Below, piece by piece: positions 9,041 to 17,530 of a DNA stretch of 64,000 bases. Source of the stretch: Natronolimnohabitans innermongolicus JCM 12255 (GTDB lineage: Archaea > Halobacteriota > Halobacteria > Halobacteriales > Natrialbaceae). Each line of letters starts with the position of its first letter. Position 1 is the stretch's first letter. The notes beneath the pieces are model-generated. The model saw only the letters and a program-made list of their open reading frames with translations, did not search any database and had not been told where the DNA came from. The stretch spans positions 1 through 64,000 of the forward strand of contig NZ_AOHZ01000041.1 of NCBI RefSeq assembly GCF_000337215.1, in the 5' to 3' direction. The translations under genes and the position numbers were made by a program.

Positions 9041-9063
9041 ACTCACGCGCGAGAGTGTCGGCT

Positions 9064-10056
9064 ATGGTAACGTTCCTCTCCGGTGGCACCGGGACGCCGA
9101 AGCTACTGGATGGTGCCGCCGCTGCGTTCTCGCCGGAGGACACCACCGTCGTCGCCAACACGGGCGACGATATCGAACTCGGCGGGCTGTTCGTCTCGCC
9201 GGACGTCGACACGCTGCTGTTTCAGGGCGGCGGGGTGCTCGATCGGGAGACGTGGTGGGGAATCGACGGCGACACGCATCGAACGAACGACGCGCTGACG
9301 GATATCGCCTCGGCCGCGGACCTTCCCGACGGTCCGCAGTACCTCCCCGACGAGCGCCAGACCGCGGGCCGCGAGCTCGCGAACTGGCGGCGGTTCTCGG
9401 GCGTCGCCGAGTTCATGACGATCGGCGACCGCGACCGGGCCGTCCACATCACGCGGACGAGCCTGCTCGACGAGGGCCACACCTTGAGCGAGGCGACCGA
9501 ACGGCTGGCCGACGCCTTCGGCCTGACGATCGATGTCCTGCCGATGAGCAACGACCCCGTCGCCAGCCTCGTCCACACCGAACGGGGGATGATGCACTTC
9601 CAGGAGTACTGGGTCGCCCACCGCGGCGAGCCGTCCGTCGAGACCGTCGAGTTTCGCGGCTCCTCGACGGCCGAACCCGCCCCGGGCGTCCTCGAGGCCC
9701 TCGAGGACACCGTCGTCGTCGGGCCGTCGAACCCCGTCACCAGCATCGGTCCGATGCTGACGCTGCCGGGGGTTCCCGACGCGCTCAGCCGATCGACGGT
9801 CGTCGCCGTCTCGCCGTTTCTCGGCGACGACGCCTTCTCCGGCCCCGCGGGCGACCTCATGGCGGCCGTCGACGCCGAGCCGAGTACCGAAGGGCTGGCG
9901 ACGGCCTACCCCTTCGCCGACGCGTTCGTGGTCGACGAGGGCGACGACGCGACGTTCGACCGCCCGACGGTCCGGACCGACATTCGGATCGACGGCCCCG
10001 AGGACGCCTCGCGGGTCGCTCGAGCGGTGAAGGACGCGATCGAGCGCGTCGACTGA
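9064..10056 (+). CDS. cofD: 2-phospho-L-lactate (LPPG:Fo) transferase
   Basis: 330 residues. It transfers the phospholactyl (or phosphoenolpyruvyl) group onto the deazaflavin Fo to give coenzyme F420-0. The N terminus [17 protein letters not shown] is the CofD nucleotide-binding signature. [17 protein letters not shown] follows, and [13 protein letters not shown] with VAVSPFL lie in the second half, as in characterised family members. Length is normal. The start at 9064 gives the canonical N terminus. It is followed 66 bases later by the dihydrouridine-synthase-like gene on the same strand. Its presence implies F420-dependent redox enzymes elsewhere in the genome. Confidence 0.93.
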   Translation: MVTFLSGGTGTPKLLDGAAAAFSPEDTTVVANTGDDIELGGLFVSPDVDTLLFQGGGVLDRETWWGIDGDTHRTNDALTDIASAADLPDGPQYLPDERQTAGRELANWRRFSGVAEFMTIGDRDRAVHITRTSLLDEGHTLSEATERLADAFGLTIDVLPMSNDPVASLVHTERGMMHFQEYWVAHRGEPSVETVEFRGSSTAEPAPGVLEALEDTVVVGPSNPVTSIGPMLTLPGVPDALSRSTVVAVSPFLGDDAFSGPAGDLMAAVDAEPSTEGLATAYPFADAFVVDEGDDATFDRPTVRTDIRIDGPEDASRVARAVKDAIERVD

Positions 10057-10121
10057 GACGAGGCCGCAACTGACACATCGCGAACAACCACGTTCAAGCC
10101 CCTCGAGAATCACGCTCACGT

Positions 10122-10874
10122 ATGTTCACGCCGCCGCTTGCCCTCGCCAGCCTCAGCGGCGAAGCCGACGCTCAGTGGGCCCGCGCCGGCGCCGAGTTCG
10201 CCGGCGCCGCGTTCCTCGGCGGCATCGCCATCGACGACGACTCGCGAGCCGCCGCTCGCGAACTGGTCGCGCGCGACCGAAACGAGTTCCTGCCGCCCGA
10301 TCCGCTCGCCTTCGTCGACCGCCAACTCGCCGCCCTCGAGGACGAGCCGATCCAGCCCGCGGTCAACGTCCGGAGCGCAACGCCCGAACCGATCGGCGAG
10401 GTCGCCCGCGTCTGCCGCGACCGAGACGCGCTCCTCGAGATCAACGCCCACTGCCGCCAGGACGAGCTCTGTGCGGTCGGCTGCGGGGAGACGCTCCTGC
10501 GGGACCGGGAGCGACTCCGTGACTACGTCGAGCGGGCCGCCGACGCCGGCGCGACCGTCGGCGCGAAGGTGCGCGCGGAGGTGCCCGGCGTCGACCTGCC
10601 GGCGCTGGCTCGGGACGTAGCGGCCGCGGGCGCCGACTTCGTCCACATCGACGCGATGGACTCCGAGTCGGTCGTCCGCGACGTCGTCGACGCCACGGAG
10701 CTCTTCGTCATCGCCAACAACGGCGTCCGAGACGACGCGACCGTCCGCGAGTACGTCGAGTACGGCGCCGACGCGGTCAGCGTCGGTCGCCCGAGCGACA
10801 ACCCCGCCGTGCTGGCGCGCGTCCGCGAGGCCGTCGACCGACATCTCGAACGCGAGCCGACCCCGACGCAGTAA
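10122..10874 (+). CDS. tRNA-dihydrouridine synthase-like TIM-barrel protein
   Basis: 250 residues. The barrel-type sequence contains INAHCRQDELCAVGCGETLL (residues 107-126), the Cys-bearing catalytic-loop motif of the archaeal DUS-like group related to methanogenesis marker 9 and dihydroorotate dehydrogenase folds. GAKVRAEVPG and a C-terminal FVIANNGVRD...GADAVSVGRPS phosphate-binding segment are consistent with FMN binding. It is shorter than bacterial Dus proteins and lacks an obvious C-terminal tRNA-binding helical domain. The role as a tRNA uridine reductase is inferred from family only; another flavin-dependent reductase is possible. TTCAAG about 25 bases before the ATG is a candidate TATA box. 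Confidence 0.7.
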   Translation: MFTPPLALASLSGEADAQWARAGAEFAGAAFLGGIAIDDDSRAAARELVARDRNEFLPPDPLAFVDRQLAALEDEPIQPAVNVRSATPEPIGEVARVCRDRDALLEINAHCRQDELCAVGCGETLLRDRERLRDYVERAADAGATVGAKVRAEVPGVDLPALARDVAAAGADFVHIDAMDSESVVRDVVDATELFVIANNGVRDDATVREYVEYGADAVSVGRPSDNPAVLARVREAVDRHLEREPTPTQ

Positions 10875-10949
10875 GCCGGGTTCGGATAAAGCCCGAACGC
10901 GTGTAGCCGGCACGCTATCAACTACCGATACAATCACGAGCTAGAACCG

Positions 10950-11171
10950 ATGGGACGACCGGGCGAGTACGCCGGCGACGTCCGCTGGGGGTGGGAGTGT
11001 CCCCGGTGCGACGCGGATGTATCGGTCTCGAGGGACCCGCAGTCTGAAACGTTTCTGTGGGCGTGTCCGACCGAGGGCTGTCCGTCGGTCGGGTTCGGCT
11101 TCTCCTCGCGACGACGCGCGCGGATCGCGCTGCGGGAGCTTCGCGAATCGTATCAGGACATCTATCGGTAG
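10950..11171 (+). CDS. Small zinc-ribbon protein
   Basis: 73 residues. Two cysteine knuckles, CPRC (residues 17-20) and CPTEGC (39-44), are spaced as in a beta-ribbon zinc site. An Arg-rich helix (RRRARIALRELRE) follows. The acidic-basic composition and GC-rich third positions match neighbouring genes. It lies between the DUS-like gene and dinB on the same strand. Function is unknown; a small nucleic-acid or protein-binding adaptor is the usual guess for such proteins. Confidence 0.65.
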   Translation: MGRPGEYAGDVRWGWECPRCDADVSVSRDPQSETFLWACPTEGCPSVGFGFSSRRRARIALRELRESYQDIYR

Positions 11172-11252
11172 GGCCGCCGATCGTAACGATTCGCGACCGC
11201 CGTCGGACACAACGTTCACAACGATTCACTCGAACCACCCAGACGAATACGA

Positions 11253-12689
11253 ATGTCCGACGGGCCAGTGTTGCCGGGCGTCGAGACGGATGACGACGAG
11301 GAGGAGCGCATCGTCTGTCACGTCGACGCCGACTGCTTCTACGCCGCCTGCGAGCGGCTGCGCGAGCCCGAACTGCGCGGCGACCCCGTCGTCGTCGGCA
11401 TGGGCTACGAGCCCGGCGAGACCGTCGGCGCCGTTGCCACCGCCAGCTACGAGGCCCGCGAATTCGGCGTCGAGAGCGCCCAGGCGATTTCGACGGCCCT
11501 CGAGCGACTGCCCCGACGCGCGGCGCTCGACCCGGGCGCTGCGGACCACGACCCCGATCTTACCCCCGAGGAGACCGGTCACTACCGATCCGTCGACATG
11601 GACTACTACGAGTCGATCGCCGAGGAGGTCCAGTCGATCCTCCACGACTGCGCCGACGTCGTCCGCGAGGTGAGCATCGACGAGGCCTACTTGGACGTCA
11701 CCGAGCGCACCGCCTGGGAGGTCGCCGACGGCTTCGCTCGGCACGTCAAAGACCGCATCCGCCGCGAGGTCGGCGTCGTCGTCAGCGTCGGCGTCGCGCC
11801 GACGATGAGCGCGGCCAAGATCGCCAGCGACTTCGACAAACCCGACGGCCTCACCGTCGTCCGACCCGGCGAAGTCCGGGCGTTTCTGGCCCCGCTCGAG
11901 GTCGAACTCCTCCACGGCGTCGGTCCCGTGACGGCCCGCGAGTTACGGGAGCTGGGCCTCGAGACCGCCGGCGACGTCGCGGCGGCCGATCCGGAGCCGC
12001 TTGCGTCTCGTTTCGGCGAGCGCGGCCGGGAGCTGTACGACCGCGCGCGCGGCGACGACGACCGCCGCGTCGAACCGAAGGGCGACCCAAAGAGCTTCTC
12101 GCGGGAGTCGGCGTTCGCCGAACCCGTCTCCGACCCCGACCCGAAGTACGAGCAGATCGAAACGCTCGCGGCGGCCGTCGCCGACCGCGCACGGCGAGAA
12201 GGGGCCCTCTACCGAACCGTCGGCGTCAAGGCCGTCACGCCGCCGTACGACGTCAACACTCGCGAGCGTTCGCTTCCGGGGCCGGTCGACGACCCCGAAC
12301 TGGTCGACCGAATCGCCCGGGACCTCTTCGGCGAGTTCGCGGACGAGGCCGTCCGCAAGGTCGGCGTCCGCGTGGCGAACCTCGAGTTCGCGAGCGCGGA
12401 TCAGGCGAGCCTCGACGGCTGGGAGCGGTCGTCGACCGCGACGCACTCGAGCGACGGCGACGAGACCACCGCCGGCGATGCCGAGACGTCGCCGACGCTC
12501 GAGTCCGCGGATCCCGACGGCCAGGCCAGTCTCGAGGACTGGAAACGACGACGAGACGAGCCCCGAACGGATGGGGAGGGGACCGACGCGACGGCACCCG
12601 ATTCGGATGCCGAGCCGACCGATCCAACGGAGCCGGCCGAGCCGCCGACCGACGGGCAGTCGTCGCTGTTCGACTTCTCCGACGAGTAA
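11253..12689 (+). CDS. dinB: Y-family DNA polymerase IV
   Basis: 478 residues; error-prone translesion polymerase. Catalytic motifs seen are VCHVDADCFYAACE (first metal Asp and steric-gate region), ATASYEARE, and VSIDEAYLDVT (catalytic Asp-Glu). VSVGVAPTMSAAKIASDFDKPDG and a helix-hairpin-helix (LLHGVGPVTARELRELG) follow. The little-finger domain runs to about residue 375. The tail is a long acidic linker ending in QSSLFDF (469-475), a clear PCNA-interacting box, with two related QASLxxW motifs at 384 and 424. Polymerase core length is normal; the tail is longer than in bacterial DinB. Confidence 0.95.
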   Translation: MSDGPVLPGVETDDDEEERIVCHVDADCFYAACERLREPELRGDPVVVGMGYEPGETVGAVATASYEAREFGVESAQAISTALERLPRRAALDPGAADHDPDLTPEETGHYRSVDMDYYESIAEEVQSILHDCADVVREVSIDEAYLDVTERTAWEVADGFARHVKDRIRREVGVVVSVGVAPTMSAAKIASDFDKPDGLTVVRPGEVRAFLAPLEVELLHGVGPVTARELRELGLETAGDVAAADPEPLASRFGERGRELYDRARGDDDRRVEPKGDPKSFSRESAFAEPVSDPDPKYEQIETLAAAVADRARREGALYRTVGVKAVTPPYDVNTRERSLPGPVDDPELVDRIARDLFGEFADEAVRKVGVRVANLEFASADQASLDGWERSSTATHSSDGDETTAGDAETSPTLESADPDGQASLEDWKRRRDEPRTDGEGTDATAPDSDAEPTDPTEPAEPPTDGQSSLFDFSDE

Positions 12690-12834
12690 TCTCTCGTCGG
12701 CGAGACGGTGCCAGCGGCCGAAATAGTCAACTATCTCGAGTGACGACCAACACGCAATCGAGACGGAACGATCACGAATCTTATAATCCCCCGCAGACAA
12801 CGTAAGCCAGACGATACGAACACCCGACGCTCAC

Positions 12835-14208
12835 ATGACTGAGGATTTCTACGACCTTCTCGAGGTCTCTTCGGACGCCTCTCAGGACGAGATCAAGGAC
12901 GCCTACCGCGAACAGGTTCGCGTCTACCATCCCGACCACAACGACGACGACCGGGCCAGAGCACAGTTTACGGCCGTCAAGAAGGCTTACGACATCCTCG
13001 GCGATCCGGTCGAGCGACAGGCCTACGACCGCCTCGGTCACCAAGACTACGTCGCCAAACGGACCAGCGGTCTCCCCTCGCCCGACGTCTGGCGATCGAC
13101 GGCGAACTCCGCGGACGGCTCCGACGCCGGCGCCGACGCGACGTCCGAGTCGACGGCGTCGGGGACGACGTTTACGTACGACGACGAGTCGGCAACCGAC
13201 TCGAGCGGGGCGACGTCGGCAACCTCGAGTGCGGCGTCGGCCTCCGCGGCCGGTGCCGGATCGGCGGGGACCGCTTCGACGGGTTCGCGTGCGGGAGCGG
13301 GGGCCGGAACGGGATCAGGATCAGGAACCGGAACCACGTCGACTGGCAACGCCGCCTCGAGCGCGTCGGCGAGTACTGCCGGCGCTCGGACGGGATCCGA
13401 AACGGGGGCTGCCACCGCGACCGGAGCCGCCGGCACCACCGACGGCGGCACGGCCCACGGCACCGCCTCGAGTTCGGGTTCGAGTCGCGGCGCGCCCTCG
13501 CAGTCCCGCGACGGCGAGCCCGGCCGCTTCGGCGACAACGCCGTCGTCCGCTGGTGGCGCCGACAAAACTTCTCCCTGCCGCTGATCTGGCTGTCGCTGC
13601 TCGTCTACCTCGGCGGCCTCGTCCACTTCCGACTCGAAAACGAGGCGGGTCTCGAGTCGCTGCGCGCCGAACTGGCCGCCGCCGGCACCGACGCCGGCGC
13701 CGCGCTCGACGCGCTTACGGCCGAGCGCTACGGGATCGACGGCAGCCTCGAGTATCTGGCCGCCTGGGAACTGGTCGCGCCGCCGCTCGAGGCGCCGCTG
13801 TGGGACGCCGCGCTCGCCGGCGTCGTCGGCCTCACGCTGCTCGCGTTACTCGGCGCTCGAGCCTACGGGGACGGCGAGACGTGGCGGCCGGTGTCGATCG
13901 ACGAGACGATCGTCGTCGCGCTCGCCGTGACCGCGACGACCGTCCTCGTCGGCGGGCCGCTGCTCGCCGGCGCGGTGCTCCTGCCGATGCTCGTCGCCGT
14001 GATCATCCGCCACACGCGGCGGGGGCCGGGCTGGAAACCGTCCTACGTATACGTCGTCCCCGTGCTGGCGCCCCTCGCCGGGCTCGGACTCGCCGCCGCC
14101 GGCGAGGCGACGCTCGCGACGGATCTCCTCGCGTTCGTCGTCCTGCCGCTGCTCGGCGGACTGAGCCTGCCGCTGCGGGTCTCCATCCGAAAGCGGTTCG
14201 GTCGGTAG
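12835..14208 (+). CDS. Membrane-anchored J-domain (DnaJ-like) protein
   Basis: 457 residues. The first about 65 residues are a J-domain (DFYDLLEVSSDASQDEIKDA, with the HPD tripeptide in VYHPDHN) that would stimulate a DnaK ATPase. Residues about 75-225 are a low-complexity Ala/Ser/Thr/Gly region. The C-terminal half has hydrophobic segments (LPLIWLSLLVYLGGLVHF, then at least three more), so the J-domain is tethered to the membrane. It lacks the Gly/Phe and zinc-finger regions of true DnaJ. A TATA-like CTTATAATC precedes the ATG by about 50 bases. Client and location are inferred; such proteins may recruit DnaK to membrane substrates. Confidence 0.82.
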   Translation: MTEDFYDLLEVSSDASQDEIKDAYREQVRVYHPDHNDDDRARAQFTAVKKAYDILGDPVERQAYDRLGHQDYVAKRTSGLPSPDVWRSTANSADGSDAGADATSESTASGTTFTYDDESATDSSGATSATSSAASASAAGAGSAGTASTGSRAGAGAGTGSGSGTGTTSTGNAASSASASTAGARTGSETGAATATGAAGTTDGGTAHGTASSSGSSRGAPSQSRDGEPGRFGDNAVVRWWRRQNFSLPLIWLSLLVYLGGLVHFRLENEAGLESLRAELAAAGTDAGAALDALTAERYGIDGSLEYLAAWELVAPPLEAPLWDAALAGVVGLTLLALLGARAYGDGETWRPVSIDETIVVALAVTATTVLVGGPLLAGAVLLPMLVAVIIRHTRRGPGWKPSYVYVVPVLAPLAGLGLAAAGEATLATDLLAFVVLPLLGGLSLPLRVSIRKRFGR

Positions 14209-14212
14209 CCCG

Positions 14213-14872
14213 TCAGCCGACCGTCGTCGCGACGCCTTTCGTCTGTCGGTAATCGCGTCCCAGGATCGCCTCGAGTCGCGCGGCTAACGCGTCGCGTTCG
14301 GTATCAATCCACTCGCTGGGCTCCCGGATCGGGACGATCAGAAATCCTCGACCGCGAATCTCGGTGGCGTGGAGGGCGGGCATCTCGAGGTCGATCCGTC
14401 CTCGCTGCGTGGTGTACGTCTCGAGGACGCGATCGGTCGCGCGCTCGCCGACCGGCAACAGAATGTGTGCGTTGATCGCTCGGAGTTCGGCGTCGAAAAA
14501 CCGCTCGAGGTCGTCGTAGGACCGATCGGTCGGCGCCTCGCCGTCGGGCAGACAGCACATGTGAACGTAGCTGCAGTACAGGTTCTCGAGGTCGGGACGA
14601 TCCGCGGGGCCGTCGACGAAGCCGGTCTCGCGGAGGACCGACTGGAGGGCGGCGCCGGACTCCGTCTCGGTGAACGGCACGCCCGTCGTGCGGCCGCCGT
14701 GGACGCCGGGATGATCGCCGATCAGGTGAAAGTCGGCGTTGGCGTCGCCGTAGCCGAAGACGGCGGTCCGCTCGTTCGGGCCGGTCAGATCGAACGGCGG
14801 TCGGAGACCGAACGGGTTGCTCGTCCGCTCTGTAACGTTCTTCACGGGGGAGAAAAGCCCATCAAGGAGCAT
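14213..14872 (-). CDS. Uracil-DNA glycosylase superfamily protein
   Basis: 219 residues. VFGYGDANADFHLIGDHPG near residue 38 resembles the motif 1 region (GDxP) of the UDG fold. HILLPVGERATDRVL fits the central strand-helix, and the C-terminal half holds FLIVPIREPSEW, where HPS would normally stand; here it is IREPSEW. The motifs are therefore loose and activity on uracil is uncertain. Four cysteines are present, two in HMCCLPDGE, but they do not form the canonical FeS spacing I would expect from family 4 enzymes. The ATG at 14872 is preferred; longer in-frame extensions lack good coding character. Confidence 0.65.
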   Translation of the reverse strand: MLLDGLFSPVKNVTERTSNPFGLRPPFDLTGPNERTAVFGYGDANADFHLIGDHPGVHGGRTTGVPFTETESGAALQSVLRETGFVDGPADRPDLENLYCSYVHMCCLPDGEAPTDRSYDDLERFFDAELRAINAHILLPVGERATDRVLETYTTQRGRIDLEMPALHATEIRGRGFLIVPIREPSEWIDTERDALAARLEAILGRDYRQTKGVATTVG

Positions 14873-14952
14873 AACCACCACGGTTAGCGACGGGTATGCC
14901 GGTTGGGTCCTGGGTCCGCTCGATTCGGCCGAGACGCGTCGCGGATCGACGT

Positions 14953-15666
14953 CTAGGACTCCGGTTCCGTCTCGAGGCCGGCCTCCGCTCTCGGTTCGGC
15001 GACCGGCGGCGTCTCGTCGTCGACTTCGGCCGCGACGGTCGACTCGAGAAGCGAGGCCAGTCCGCGGCGCAGCCGTTGTGAGACCGCGGAATCGGAAATA
15101 CCGAGTTGCTCGCCCAGTTCGACGAGCGTCGTCCGTCGTGGCACGTCGAAATAGCCGGCGTCGTAGGCCGCCGCCAGCAACTCCCGCTGGGGTGCAGTGA
15201 GGCCGAACTGCTCTCCGCCCGTCGACGTGACCGTCTCGTGGAGCTGGACGAGTTCGATCGAGATATCCTTCTCGAGGCAGGTCGTGTAGAACCCGGAGAG
15301 ATCCTCGTAGCTCGAAAACCGCAGGCGAAAGGTCCACCGCGACGCGGAGCCGACGGCGCTGGTGACGATCACGTCACGTTCCCGAATCGACTCGAGGACG
15401 CCGTTGACGCGGCCGTTCCACGTTACCTTGACGAGCACGTGCTCGTCGGTCTCGTCGACGAGCGAGACGTCCGCGACGGCTCCATCCGCGTCCAGCGAGT
15501 CGACGAGCGAGTCGGCGACGCACGCCGGCGCCCAGAAGTACGGCACGACCGCTTCGCTCGTCGGGACCGTCGTCTCGACGGTCAGTCGTACGTCGTCGTC
15601 GTCGTCGAGCAGGGAGCCGAGCGGGAACTCGGCTGCCGGGACGGCGACTGTCGCGATGATACTCAT
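14953..15666 (-). CDS. HTH-10 (Bat-like) transcriptional regulator
   Basis: 237 residues. The C-terminal domain (about 155-212) reads GLTAPQRELLAAAYDAGYFD then LVELGEQLGISDSAVSQRLRRG, the HTH-10 motif first described in the bacterio-opsin activator of haloarchaea. The N-terminal about 150 residues are an alpha/beta sensor-like region starting MSIIATVAVPAAEFPLG, common to this haloarchaeal group. An upstream ATG at 15714 exists, but MSIIATV is the conserved start. The tail after residue 212 is acidic. It is separated from the divergent DUF457 gene by 255 bases. Target genes are not evident. Confidence 0.85.
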   Translation of the reverse strand: MSIIATVAVPAAEFPLGSLLDDDDDVRLTVETTVPTSEAVVPYFWAPACVADSLVDSLDADGAVADVSLVDETDEHVLVKVTWNGRVNGVLESIRERDVIVTSAVGSASRWTFRLRFSSYEDLSGFYTTCLEKDISIELVQLHETVTSTGGEQFGLTAPQRELLAAAYDAGYFDVPRRTTLVELGEQLGISDSAVSQRLRRGLASLLESTVAAEVDDETPPVAEPRAEAGLETEPES

Positions 15667-15921
15667 CGATCGCGTCTCCCCGTGAACCGCCGATCGAACC
15701 GGTGTCGGCGACACGGTCGTTGCAGGTACTCCGACTGGCTCGAGGGGCGCTGTGTGTCACAGTACATGGAGGGTCGTTCGATGAAACATCCACAGGAGCT
15801 TACAAGAATTGGCCGGTTTGATATCGAAGTAGTTTAAGTACCGGCCGCTGCGTTAGAAGCGAACGTGATGGGTGACGAATCCGGTAGTTTTTACCACATC
15901 AGGCCGAATTGCGGCGTCTAG

Positions 15922-16413
15922 ATGTACCAGGTCGGCCACTACGGCGCCGCGTTGCTCGCCTACGCCCCGCTCGGGACCGTCGTCGCCCTCGCCGGAAACG
16001 AGACGATGGCGCTGGTCGGTGCGCTCGTCTGCATCGCCCTCTCGACGCTCCCCGACTGCGACCAGCAGGTGCCGTTTCTCGCCCACCGCGGCCCGACGCA
16101 CTCGTTTGCCTTCGCCGTCCTCGTCGGTGGCGGACTCGCCGGAATCACCGCCGTCCTCGTCGACGCCGCCACGCCGCTGTTAGACGTCGGCTTCGTCGCG
16201 TTCGCGTTCGTCGTCGGGACGCTTTCGATCGTCTCGCACATCCTGGCCGACGCTCTCACGCCGATGGGTATCCGGCCGTTCTGGCCGCTCTCGCGGCGCC
16301 ACTACACGCTCGAGGTGACGAAAGCGGCGAATTCGATCGCCAACTACGTACTGTTCGGGATCGGCGCGACCGCCGCGGGGCTCGGCGTGGTGATCGTCGT
16401 CGTACTCGGGTGA
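15922..16413 (+). CDS. Membrane-bound metal-dependent hydrolase, DUF457/YdjM family
   Basis: 163 residues with about four membrane spans. The family motifs are LSTLPDCDQQVPFLAHRGPTHS (residues 39-60): an Asp pair followed by HRGxTHS, then SHILADALTP, whose His and Asp complete a putative metal site. Fold relatives are phospholipase C/S1-type nucleases embedded in membrane, but no member has a firm substrate. A TTTTTACC box at about 15888 is near 30 bases upstream. A second relative of this group lies at 62113-62769. Confidence 0.75.
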   Translation: MYQVGHYGAALLAYAPLGTVVALAGNETMALVGALVCIALSTLPDCDQQVPFLAHRGPTHSFAFAVLVGGGLAGITAVLVDAATPLLDVGFVAFAFVVGTLSIVSHILADALTPMGIRPFWPLSRRHYTLEVTKAANSIANYVLFGIGATAAGLGVVIVVVLG

Positions 16414-16471
16414 GCAGCGGAAGAATCGAGTAGCAGAAATCGATCGAACGCGACGCCCCTCGATCGGTCCG

Positions 16472-17350
16472 TTACCGTGCGCGCTCGCTTGCGCCGGCCG
16501 CGCGTCGAGTCAGGTACAGCGCGACGGCGAACGTCGCAAAGAGGACGCCGGCGGCGATGACGTAGAGGTAGTCGAGCGCGGGATTGAACGTCATCACGGC
16601 GCGTCGACCGAGGAAGATCACGGCCATAGCCATCACCGTCGAACCGGAGAGCAACGCGGTCAACCGACCCGAGGCGAACCGGCGGTGTCCGACCATCGGC
16701 GCGACGATGACTGCCGTGAGCAACGCGAGCGTGACGCCGTACTGGGCCATCTGTACCGACGGGCTGTAAGACGTGATGTCGCCGACCACCAGCGGGCTGA
16801 GGGCGACGTGGAACGGCAGCGAGAGCAGGCCGAGGCCGAGCGCACCGGAGACGTGCGTCGCCGTCAGTCGGGGCCCCCAGACGAGGACGGTCGCGACGAC
16901 GAACAGCGCGAAGATGAGCACGGCCGTCCAGAAGTGCAGCGACAGGATGTTCATCGTGTACTGCGTGACGGTCTCGCGGCCGAGGACGACCTGAATCGGC
17001 GTCAGAATCATCCCGGCGACGACCAGCGCGACGACGCGTCTATCGACGTCCGGAAGTCGGATCGAGGCGAGCGCGGTCCCGATGATGGCGAAGCCGGCGA
17101 ACATGGCGACGAAGCGATGGAACCACTCGTAGAAACTCGGGATATTCGCCGGGAGCAGGTTGTACGGACCGGCGTCACACTGGGGCCAGTTGGCCTCGCA
17201 GGCGAGCCCCGAACCGGTCGCCTTCGCGGCGACGCCGAGCAGGATCGTCGCTGCGACCAACACGAGCGTCGTTGCGAGCAGATGGTGGAAGCCGAATCGT
17301 TCGATCAGCGGACGAACTACCGGGCGAGAGGTCTGACTATCGGTCGACAC
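16472..17350 (-). CDS. ctaA: Heme A synthase (CtaA/COX15)
   Basis: 292 residues, eight membrane spans in two four-helix halves. It oxidises heme O to heme A for cytochrome oxidase. The first half has the extracytoplasmic cysteine pair in GLACEANWPQC, a feature of CtaA, and WFHRFVAMFAGF with a heme-ligand His. The second half has LSLHFWTAVLIFALF and further His near LPFHVAL. Two GTG starts are possible, 17350 and 17377. A TATA-like CCTAAGTA near 17386-17393 leaves sensible spacing only for 17350. It stands alone here; haloarchaeal ctaA is often near cox genes, which are not in the window. Confidence 0.88.
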   Translation of the reverse strand: MSTDSQTSRPVVRPLIERFGFHHLLATTLVLVAATILLGVAAKATGSGLACEANWPQCDAGPYNLLPANIPSFYEWFHRFVAMFAGFAIIGTALASIRLPDVDRRVVALVVAGMILTPIQVVLGRETVTQYTMNILSLHFWTAVLIFALFVVATVLVWGPRLTATHVSGALGLGLLSLPFHVALSPLVVGDITSYSPSVQMAQYGVTLALLTAVIVAPMVGHRRFASGRLTALLSGSTVMAMAVIFLGRRAVMTFNPALDYLYVIAAGVLFATFAVALYLTRRAAGASERAR

Positions 17351-17530
17351 GGGCGTTCGAGCGAGGGTTAGGACCACCCGTACTTAGGTTGCCCGAGTCG
17401 TTCTTAGCTCGCTGGAATCGGCCGCTGTAGCGCCCCGAGACCGAACATTCCGGTTCCGAATCGACACAGTCGTCCCGACCGACGCGTTCGCGTCCGCCGC
17501 ATTCAAGAGTCGGCCACGCCAGCACCCGGC

